From: Chelydra serpentina | Lineage: Eukaryota; Chordata; Testudines; Chelydridae | Length of the DNA stretch: 64,000 nucleotides | Direction: 5' to 3' | NCBI GenBank assembly: GCA_037349315.1 | Contig: JBAIAC010000020.1 | Location: forward strand, 744,001 to 808,000 | In this document: positions 55,355 through 64,000 of the stretch, piece by piece | Position numbering within the stretch: position 1 is the first letter of the stretch | How the letters are laid out: each line of letters starts with the position of its first letter | Notes under the pieces: model-generated | Databases searched by the model: none | What the model was told of the DNA's origin: nothing | What the model saw: only the letters and a program-made list of their open reading frames with translations | Position numbers and translations under genes: made by a program

Positions 55355-56631
55355 CTGAAATGGCTCTAACAATAACTAAAGGCAAAAATATCTCTTGGGG
55401 CACATCCTATCCCAGGGAAAACTTGGGGTCATCCCAGACTGAAGTGGCTCAGCCAGGAGCTGCCACAGCCCAAATGTAACTCAGACTTGCTAGGCAAGGG
55501 TGAGTTCTTAAGATGCTGGGTGGTCTGAGTGTTTCCTCAGGGACTCAACAGCCAGGATGCCCTGCACTCTGCCACACAGACCGCCTTGTTAACATTCACT
55601 GGGGAAATGGAGGCACGTAGCGAGATAGTGATAGGCTAAGCCCATAGGGTGAGTCTGGCAGAGGCAGGATTTGAACCCAGGTCTCCAGTTCTACATTTGA
55701 ACCACTAGATTAAATAATCTTAACTCTGCCTTCCCCATCCCGATTTATGGATAGCTGCACACAGAGTTGCACCCCGCACACACCCCGCACCCTCTGCCTA
55801 TGTTCGTATTTACCTGCCATGGGGAATCCTGTCATGGAAGCTGAAAGAAAGCAAAGAGATGAGGTAAGTCTCTGTCTCCGTGGCTGGACATTTCAGGGAT
55901 CTCCAAACACTGGCGGATGTAAGCAGTGGCCTGAGTGAGCTCTCCCCTGCCATCTGTTGATGCACTGGGGGAAAGGGTCTCAGCTGCACATCATATTTCA
56001 GTGACCCTAGCTACTGACTGTCAGGGAAGTGGATTGCTTACACTGATGGGAGAACCTCTCCTGTAGGCGTTGGGAGCATCTATACTGTAATGTTTCCAGT
56101 GCAGATGAGCCCTAAGAAGCCGGTGAAATACAAGACGTGGTGAGCAATGTCAGAACCAGTGACACTGCACCAGCCCTTCCAAACCGAGCCACCTGCTTTC
56201 ACACTGCCTGCATCACGGAAGGTCCCACACACCCTGCTGACCTCAGGCCTCACTGGAGCTAGCGTCCCCCCACCCTGGAGTGTGACAGCTCACACGCCCT
56301 GTAATGAATGCATGTTCAGCCACAAGGTGGTAATGTGTGTAAAATACCTTACATTAAGCCAATCTCAGCCATGCCTGGCAGAGCATGAAAGGATAGTGGT
56401 ATGTAAAAGCAAGCTCTGTGACAAGTCCATGTCTGGTACAGAAGAACATGACATGGCATGTAGAATAAATTAAGAACATAAACGTAAGGAACAAAGCTAC
56501 AAAGGTTGCAGGATCCTGTCACCATCCCACTCTTCAGAGCCCCAGAGAACTTCAGCTTTCACAAACTTCACCATGGACAGACTGGAAACAAGATTTCACA
56601 TTGCTGTCAAGCTGCAAAAAGACACTGCAGA
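55355..56631. other. Unassigned non-coding stretch (copy B)
   Basis: Counterpart of 2051-3339. No gene or named repeat recognised. Confidence 0.5.
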
Positions 56632-58410
56632 TATCATAGAATCTCAGGGTTGGAAGGGACCTCAGGAGGTCATCTCGTCCAACCCCCTGCTCAAAGCAGG
56701 ACCAACCCCAACTAGATCATCCCAGCCAGGGCTTTGTCAAGCCTAACCTTAAAAAACTCTAAGGAAGGAGATTCCACCACCTTCCTAGGTAACCCATTCC
56801 AGTGCTTCACCACCCTACTAGTGAAAAGGTTTTTCCTAATATCCAACCTAAAACTCCCCCTCTGCAACTTGAGACCATTACTCCTTGTTCTGTCATCTTC
56901 TACTACTGAGAACAGTCTAGATCCATCCTCTTTGGAACCCCCTTTTAGGTAGTTGAAAGCAGCTATCAAATCCCCCCTCACTCTTCTCATCTGCAGGCTA
57001 AACAATCCCAGTTCCCTCAGCCTCTCCTCATAAGTCATGTGCTCCAGCCCCCTAATCATTTTTGTTGCCCTCCGTTGGACTCTTTCCAATTTATCCACAT
57101 CCTTCTTGTAGTGTGGGGCCCAAAACTGGACACAGTACTCCAAATGAGGCCTCACCAGTGCCGAATAGAGGGGAATAATTACGTCCCTCGATCTGCTGGA
57201 AATGCCCCTACTTATACAGCCCCAAATGCCATTAGCCTTCTTGACCAGAAGGGCACACTGTTGACTCATATTCAGCTTTTCGTCCACTGTAACCCCTAGG
57301 TCCTTTTCTGCAGAACTGCTGCCCAGCCATTTGGTCCCTAGTCTGTAGCAGTGCATGGGATTCTTCCATCCTAAATGCAGGACTCTGCACTTGTCCTTGT
57401 TGAACCTCATCAGATTTTTTTTGGCCCAATCCTCTAATTTGTCTAGGTCCCTCTGTATCCTGTCCCTACCCTCCAGCGTATCAACCACTCCTCCCAGTTT
57501 AGTGTCATCTGCAAACTTGCTAAGGGTGCAGTCCACACCATCCTCCAGATCATTGATGAAGATATTGAACAAAACCGGCCCCAGCACTGACCCTTGGGGC
57601 ACTCCACTTGATACCGGCTGCCAACTACACATGGAGCCATTGATCACTACCCGTTGAGCACGACCATCCAGTTTTCTATCCACGTTACCGTCCATTCATC
57701 CAGCCCATACTTCTTTAACTTGCTGGCAAGAACACTGTGGGAGACTGTATCAAAAGCTTTGCTAAAGTCAAGTAATAGCACATCCACTGCTTTCCCCTCA
57801 TCCACAGAGCCAGTTATCTCATCATAGAAGGCAATTAGGTTAGTCAGGCATGACTTGCCCTTGGTGAATCCATGCTGACTGTTCCTGATCACTTTCCCCT
57901 CCTTTAAGCATTGATTCCTTGAGGACCTGTTCCATGGTTTTTCCAGGGACTGAGGTGAGACTGACTGGCCTGTAGTTCCCCGGATCATCCTTCTTCCCTT
58001 TTTTAAAGATGGGCACTACATTAGCTTTTTTCCAGTCATCCGGGACCTCCCCCGATTGCCATGATTTGTCAAAGATAATGGCCAATGGCTCTGCAATCAC
58101 ATCGGCCAACTCCTTTAGCACCCTTGGATGCAGTGCATCCGGCCCCATGGACTTGTGTTCGTCCAGTTTTTCTAAATAGTCCCGAACTACTTCTTTCTCC
58201 ACAGAGGGCTGGTCACCTCCTCCCCATACCGTGCTGCGGAGTGGAGCCGCCTGGGAGCTGACTTTGTCTGTGAAGACAGAGGCAAAAAAAGCATTGAGTA
58301 CACTAGGTTTCTCCACATCCTCTGTCTCTAGGTTCCCTCCCTCATTCAGCAAGGGGCCCACACTTTCCTCTACTTTCTTCTTGTTGCTCACATACCTGAA
58401 GAAACCCTTC
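56632..58410 (-). mobile_element. CR1 LINE, 5'-truncated, uninterrupted copy
   Basis: Same copy as 3340-9868 but without the gypsy insertion. It retains a 327-codon frame on the minus strand (56712-57695) with [21 protein letters not shown] and the C-terminal K-H-W-N-G-L-P region. Two frameshifts upstream (near 57.65 and 57.85 kb) separate the N-terminal RT half. At the empty site the bases read ATCAAATCCCCCCTCAC. Confidence 0.88.
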
Positions 58411-58763
58411 TTACTCCTATCCTGTGGAAGAAAGACAAACATGGCACATCCTGTGCAGGTCACGACAGCGGATCGCTCAGCATCCATAGTCCCTTCCTTC
58501 GAAGAGTTTCCTCACTTGTGGCAGAAGCTACTCAGGGAACCTGCAAGGGGGATGCCGCAGTAGGCTGTCTCCAGGCGAACTCCCAGGCTAACTCCACCTG
58601 TTTGCTTCTCTGCTATGCGCTGCTCAGCTGGTTCGCAGCTGACTGACTGTCTTTTTAGAAGAGCCTGGAAAAAAGCACTCCCAATTCACACTATATGCAG
58701 GCATAGTCTTTAATGTAGGCTATGGAAAGGAGCCAGAGCATGTCTTTAAATCCTTTCACGTTA

Positions 58764-58896
58764 CAAAGGTGAAAATGCCACCTCTGATCGATCTAAGTTA
58801 CACTGACCTAAGGACCTGCATGGACAGTGCAATGTGGGCAGAAGAAACTCTCCCACCGACATAGCTACTGCCACTCATGGGGCTGGAGTAGTTAAG
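58764..58896. mobile_element. MITE, truncated (copy B)
   Basis: First part of the element at 10225-10445; it stops at GTTAAG, where the copy-B deletion begins. Confidence 0.5.
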
Positions 58897-59178
58897 TGGT
58901 GGCAGATGACAGAACAAGGAGTAATGGTCTCAAGTTGCAGTGGGGGAGGTCTAAGTTGGATATTAGGAAAAACTTTTTCACTAGTAGGGTGGTGAAGCAC
59001 TGGAATGGGTTACTTAGGGAGGTGGTGGACTCTCCATCCTTAGAGGCTTTTAAGGCCCGGGTTGACAAAGCCCTGGCTGGGATGATTTAGTTGGCGTTGG
59101 TCCTTCTTTGACCAGGGGGTTGGACTAGATGACCTCCTGAGCTCTCTTACAATCCTAATCTTCTATGATTCTATTATC
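58897..59178 (+). mobile_element. CR1 LINE 3' end (copy B, shortened)
   Basis: Counterpart of 10877-11158, with the [14 protein letters not shown] block. The first part present in A is deleted. Confidence 0.8.
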
Positions 59179-59427
59179 CATTATGGCTAATAAGTATGTA
59201 ATGAACCAATGTACTACGTTCATTCTAGTGAATGAATTCTTCACCAGACTTGGAATCCCAATGGGGTCCCAGTGGCACTCCTCTCAAATCAAGGGAGAAA
59301 CTTTGAATGTGAAGTGTTTCAGCAGCTTTGTGAGACCCTATGGGCTCCACAAAACCTGCCCTCGCCCCGCACACCCAGGGCAGCGTGATAGGACGGTAGA
59401 AAGTTTCAGTCCGACTCAGGGGTTTTA

Positions 59428-59995
59428 CAGATTCCTAGATTCCTAGGCCAAAAGGGACCACTGTGATCATCTAGTCTGAGTCCTGTATAGCACAGGCCAG
59501 AGACCTGCCCTGAAATAATTCCTAGAGCAGATGGTTTAGGAAAACATCCAATCTTGAGTCAAAACCTGACAGTGATGGACAATCCACCACGACTCTTGTT
59601 AAATGAGTCATTTCCAGCCTGAATATGTCTAGCTTCAACTTCCAGGTATTGGATCCTGTTCCCCCTTTCTCTGCTAGATTGAAGAACCCATTATGAAACA
59701 CTTGTTCCCTGAGTAGATCCTCACAGAGTGTGATCCAGTCACCCCTTAACCTTCTCTTTGTTACGCTCGAGATCTTTGAGCCCATCATTATAAAGCAGGT
59801 TTTCTAATCCTTACCTCAATCTTATCGCTCTTCTCTGAGCCCTCGCCAATTCTTCAACCTTTTTCTTGAATTGGGGACACCAGAACTGGACACAGTATTC
59901 CAGCATCGGTCACACCAGTGCCAAATGCAGAGGTAAAATAAACTATCTACTCGTATTAGAAATTCCCTTGGTTATTCATCTGGCTCTGTGTCCCG
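59428..59995 (-). mobile_element. Old CR1 LINE fragment (copy B)
   Basis: Counterpart of 11408-11975. Confidence 0.7.
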
Positions 59996-60379
59996 TGTTC
60001 CTAAAGAGACCAGCTGAGGGCGGCTGGGAAACACCCCCAGGATTCAGAGACATGGCAGTTTCTTTTTACTCTTTTAACATTTAACAAAAGTTAAAATTAA
60101 TTGTATTGTAAAATCATACATGTGGCTAGATAGGTCCTGGTATCATCCCCTGCTCTATCCACTAGACTCCTTCCCTAGGCCAGAATAAACCCCAGAAGTC
60201 CTGACTTCCAGCCCCTCTGCTCTATCCACTAGACCCCATTCCACTTCCCAAGACAGAATAGACCCCAGGAGTTCTAGCTCCCAGGACACAGCTATGCCGT
60301 GTCTGATGGGTGGGGCTGGAGAATCACAGGTTGCTCACAGGGCTATTCAAAGCCAGAGCAAAGGGAAAAGGCCACTCAC

Positions 60380-60500
60380 CCCAAAGCCAGGCCAGGAGGA
60401 TGGGGATCTTTGTATTCCCGGCTCCAGCGCAGGCAACCAATCTCCTGCCAAGAGGGTGCCAATCTGGGAGCAGGAGGCGCCCGGGAAACCCCATGTTCAT
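60380..60500 (-). CDS. Candidate signal-peptide first exon (gene 1)
   Basis: On the minus strand an ATG at 60498-60500 (second ATG at 60492-60494) opens 40 codons plus one base, ending at a strong GTGAGT donor. The phase (1) fits the SRCR exons. The C-terminal part reads K-I-P-I-L-L-A-W-L-W-G, a hydrophobic stretch that could be a signal peptide core. However, the N-terminal portion is rather long and not very hydrophobic. A TATA-like box lies about 270 bp upstream. An identical exon lies at 12360-12480 in copy A. This is inference from splice phase and position only. Confidence 0.35.
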
Positions 60501-60768
60501 AGCACAGGCCTTGTGGGGCAGCGTGGCCAGGTGTTATGGCAGGCGATCGTCCTTGCGAGAGAGGCAGGCTGAGCTCGGTGTGACAGTATAGGCTGGGAGG
60601 CTGGGGTGATGGGTCAGGCACACAAGGAGGCAGGGACCCAAGGGAACAGGAGATGTGACAGGCCTCTCACTGTAGACACCCCTCCCTCCGCGCTTCCGTG
60701 CAGTGTCCCAGTGGGTGTGTGCAACTGAGCCCAAAGAGGAGAAGTGACCCTTGTGCCCTGAGCTGTGG

Positions 60769-60782
60769 CTTTATTTATATCA
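60769..60782 (-). promoter_or_regulatory. Candidate TATA box and CCAAT motif, gene 1
   Basis: On the minus strand the sequence reads CCAAT closely followed by ATATAAATAAAG. This places a possible start site near 60.74 kb and a 5' untranslated region of roughly 240 bp before the candidate first ATG. It is conserved in copy A at 12749-12762. Confidence 0.3.
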
Positions 60783-62005
60783 TTGGATTGTGAAATATGT
60801 ATTCCTGGAACATGATGAGCAAACAAACCCCTTTTGGAACGGCCGGTTCTGGGACACATGGGGTGGAGGGGCTGTTCCTGGAGCCTCACAGGGAGTCAGC
60901 AGAATTGATCCACGGAGGCCTGGTGGACACGGGACAGGCGCACGGGTTGGACTGAGTGTGCAAGGATCAGCCCATGCTGTTAAAGCGATGCTGACGGCTG
61001 TGTGGGTGCCTTTAGTCGAGTTGAAGGAGGCTGAGGCTTGGTCTGGTTGACACTTAAACCTTAGATTGACCCAGCTACATCGCTCAGTGGGGTGAAAAAT
61101 TCAGAGCCCTGGAGACGGTGAACAGTGAGCCCTTTCCCTCCTCTCCAATGCCAACCTCCCATCTGCCACAGTCTCCAGCAGAGCTGAGGGGTCAGGGCTA
61201 GAGGGGGTGGATGGTTACAGCTCAGGGAGGGGAGGGGGCTCCTCTGTGGTGGGACTGAACTTTTGGGGCTAGTTACTGTAGTGAGGGGGCAGATCTGGGG
61301 GATGGGACAGAGGGACCCACAGCGTCGGCTGGGACAGAGATGGGAGATCGGGTGCTTCCCATGAGGCAGAGAACTGACCCTTGGTCCCTGCAAACCGGCT
61401 GGCTCCTACATATAACCCAGGGGTCAGGCGGGGGCAGCTGCACCGAGGGCTGAATCAGGCTGTCCCAAACCCCACCCTGGGGGAGCCGCTCCACTCTCTC
61501 TCTTCCCTCCCTGTGACATCAGCCAGGCTGGTTTGGCTGGCTCAGCCCCTCAGGAAGCATCTTTCCTCCTGGTCTGTGCCAGTCGTGTGACCCCAGCCAG
61601 GGCCACGCTGTTCGAGCCCAGAGTGTGTGGTGGAGGATCGCAGAGCCAGGGAAATCTGTCTGGGAACTGTGAGCCAGGTCACTGAGGGGTGCAGGCTGCT
61701 AGCAAAGCTACTGCATCGTGGGGATCCCCCCAGTACCGGGTTTACCATGGCACCAGGCCCAGAGTCAGAAGAGGCCCTGCCCAGCCCAATAACCCTGCCT
61801 GCTGAGCCATCCAGGAAAGCTGCCCTTCCCCCGCTGAGCCCCTACCCGCCTCTTTACACCCCTATTCCACTCCAGCCCACCCCCCATGCCCCATCCCCAA
61901 GCTACGCCTCCCGGGGGACTGCACCAGGGGTCGGGCGTTCCCTGGCCCCAACCCGCTCCGATCCGCTGGCTCATGCTAGGGGGTGGTTTTCCCACTGCCC
62001 CCTAA

Positions 62006-62376
62006 GCCTGGAGTGGAGATGGAGTGGTGGGAAAGGGGTGTGGGATTGGTAAGAGAAGGGGGCAGGGGAAGCCAGGGTGGGGGGAAGCGGGGGTTGGGGG
62101 AAAGAGGCAGTGAGGGCGAAGGGGGTGGGACGGTGAGGAGATGGAGCTGTGGGGAAAGGGCATGGGATGGGGAAGAGAAGGGGATGGCGGAAGCGGGGGC
62201 AGGGAGAAGTGGGGGCTGGGGAAAAGAGGCAGTGGGGATGAAGGAGATGGAATAGGGAGGAGATGGGGCAATGGGAAAAGGGCAAGGGATGGGGAAGGGA
62301 AAAGGATGGGGGAAGCGGGGAAGAAGCGGGTGGGATAGGGAGGAGAAGGGGATGGGGGAAGCGGGGGAATATGGGA
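62006..62376 (+). repeat. Purine-rich minisatellite (copy B)
   Basis: Counterpart of 13975-14345 with a few substitutions and a 1-2 bp length difference. Upstream of the candidate gene 1 promoter. Confidence 0.75.
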
Positions 62377-62476
62377 AGCTGGAGCCCTGCATACAGCATC
62401 TCATTGGCAGAAGCTGGGGCTCCCCTGTTAAGCAGGCCAATTGTATCCTCACCCTGACATGCCCCACCTCCCCTGC

Positions 62477-62812
62477 ATAAGAACATAAGAACATAAGGAA
62501 GGCCGTACTGGGTCAGACCAAAGGTCCATCCAGCCCAGTATCCTGTCCACGGACAGTGGCCAATGCCAGGTGCCCCGGAGTGAGTGGACCTAACAGGTAA
62601 TGATCAAGTGATCTCTCTCCTGCCATCCATCACCCACCTCTGACAAACAGAGGCTAAGGACACCATTCCTTACCCATCCTGGTTAATAGCCATTAATGGA
62701 CTTCATCTCCATGAATGTATCCAGTTCTCTTTTAAACCCTGTTATAGTCCTAGCCTTCACAGCCTCCTCAGGCAAGGAGTTCCACAGGTTCACTGTGCGC
62801 TGTGTGAAGAAT
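62477..62812 (-). mobile_element. CR1/L3-group LINE 3' end (copy B)
   Basis: Counterpart of 14446-14779 with the same ATAAGAACATAAG tail. Confidence 0.65.
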
Positions 62813-64000
62813 CATAGTATCATAGAATCTCAGAGTTGGAAGGGACCTCAGGAGGTATCTAGTCCAACCCCCTGCTCAAAGCTGGACCAACCCCAACTAA
62901 ATCATCCCAGCCAGGGCTTTGTCAAGCCTGACCTTAAAAACCTCTAAGGGAGAAGATTCCACCACCTCCCTAGGTAACCCATTCCAGTTCTTCACCACCC
63001 TACTAGTGAAAATGTTTTTCCTATCCAACCTAAACCTCCCCATCTGCAACTTGAGACCATTACTCCTTGTTCTGTCATCTTCTACCACAGAGAACAGTCT
63101 AGATCCATCCTCTTTGGAACACCCTTTCAGGTAGTTGAAAGCAGCTATCAAATCCCCCCTCACTCTTCTCTTCTGCAGGCTAAAAAATCCCAGTTCCCTC
63201 AGCCTCTCCTCATAAGTCATGTGCTCCAACCCCGTAATCATTTCTGTTGCCCTCTGCTGGACACTTTCCAATTTATCCACATCCTTCTTTCGTGTGGGGC
63301 ACAAAACTGGACACAGTACTCCAAATGAGGCCTCACCAGTGCCGAATAGAGGGGAATAATCACGTCCCTCGATCTGCTGGAAATGCCCCTACTTATACAA
63401 CCCAAAATGCCATTAGTCTTCTTGGCAACAAGGGCACACTGTTGACTCATATTCAGCTTTTCGTCCACTGTAACCCCTAGGTCCTTTTCTGCAGAACTGC
63501 TGCCCAGCCATTCGGTCCCTAGTCTGTAGCAGTGCATAGGATTCTTCCATCCTAAGTGCAGGACTCTACACTTGTCCTTGTTAAACCTCATCATATTTAT
63601 TTTGGCCCAATCCTATAATTTGTCTAGGTCCCTCTGTATCCTATCCCTACCCTCCAGCGTATCAACCACTCCTCCCAGTTTAGTGTCATCTGCAAACTTG
63701 CTAAGGGTGCAGTCCACACTATCCTCCAGATCGTTAATGAAGATATTGAACAAAGCCGACCCCAGCACCGACCCTTGGGGCACTCCACTTGATACCGGCT
63801 GCCAACTAGACATGGAGCCATTGGCCACTACCCGTTGAGCCCGACCATCTAGCCAGTTTTCTATCCATCTTACCGTCCATTCATCCAGCCCATACTTCTT
63901 TAACTTGCTGGCAATTATACTGTGGGAGACTGTATCAAAAGCTTTGCTAAAGTCAAGAAATAGCACATCCACTGCTTTCCCCTCATCCACAGAGCTAGTT
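62813..64000 (-). mobile_element. CR1 LINE, 5'-truncated (copy B)
   Basis: Counterpart of 14780-15965, ending at the window edge at the same LINE-LINE junction (ACAGAGCTAGTT). It reads F-S-V-V-E-D-D-R-T, intact where copy A has a small deletion. Confidence 0.82.

Larger units (their letters stand above)
53466..64000. repeat. Segmental duplication, copy B
   Basis: Direct repeat of 1-15965 with very high identity. Matching landmarks: SRCR exon 54089/623, degenerate SRCR 55104/1800, CR1 56632/3340, candidate signal exon 60380/12360, purine repeat 62006/13975 and CR1 62813/14780. It continues past the window end. Confidence 0.9.

Noticed and set aside
1..64000. tRNA or rRNA genes
   Set aside because: The only tRNA-like sequences are the A and B boxes within the two SINEs; no cloverleaf-forming gene was found.

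Overview
The window is vertebrate nuclear DNA, most likely from a cryptodiran turtle. The best evidence is a tRNA-derived SINE with a CR1-like 3' end (one copy on each strand, near 1.3-1.5 kb and 51.1-51.3 kb), a heavy load of CR1-clade LINEs with typical sauropsid RT motifs, and many hAT-type MITEs. There are no bacterial-style operons, RNA genes or CRISPR arrays. All host coding sequence I can support is split into exons on the minus strand.

The central feature is a cluster of group B scavenger-receptor cysteine-rich (SRCR) genes. Read on the minus strand, gene 1 runs from about 54.4 kb (its promoter and signal exon may lie near 60.4-60.8 kb) down to a stop codon at 26.25 kb. It has eleven intact SRCR exons, each exactly 330 bp and phase 1-1, with eight cysteines each. 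They lie at 54.1, 53.0, 52.0, 50.7, 49.6, 46.4, 44.3, 43.2, 42.0, 30.3 and 28.8 kb. After them come a transmembrane exon (27.5 kb) and a terminal cytoplasmic exon (26.3 kb). Two further SRCR exons at 40.2 and 40.9 kb are broken, and an exon-less copy of the repeated intron module lies at 37.9-38.4 kb. The architecture is that of a WC1/CD163-like membrane receptor. Exons and introns were duplicated together.

A large direct segmental duplication links the two ends of the window. Copy A is 1-15.97 kb; copy B is 53.47-64.0 kb and runs off the end. Copy A carries the 5' part of a second SRCR gene (gene 2), whose remaining exons lie left of the window. Copy A differs from B by a 4.74-kb Ty3/gypsy LTR element at 3.70-8.44 kb, inserted into a CR1 copy with a 5-bp target duplication, and by a SINE at 1.34-1.52 kb. 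The matching sites in B are empty. B lacks about 533 bp that A has near 10.3-10.9 kb.

Layout: 1-17.4 kb is copy A plus LINEs. 17.4-26.2 kb is intergenic and full of repeats, including a complete but dead hAT transposon (20.77-25.04 kb) and several minisatellites. 26.2-30.6 kb is the 3' end of gene 1, with three related GC-rich MITEs among its exons. 30.6-40.2 kb is a long intron with a SCAN-related gypsy remnant, CR1 copies, a minisatellite and nested MITEs. 40.2-54.4 kb is the SRCR exon array. 54.4-64.0 kb is copy B.
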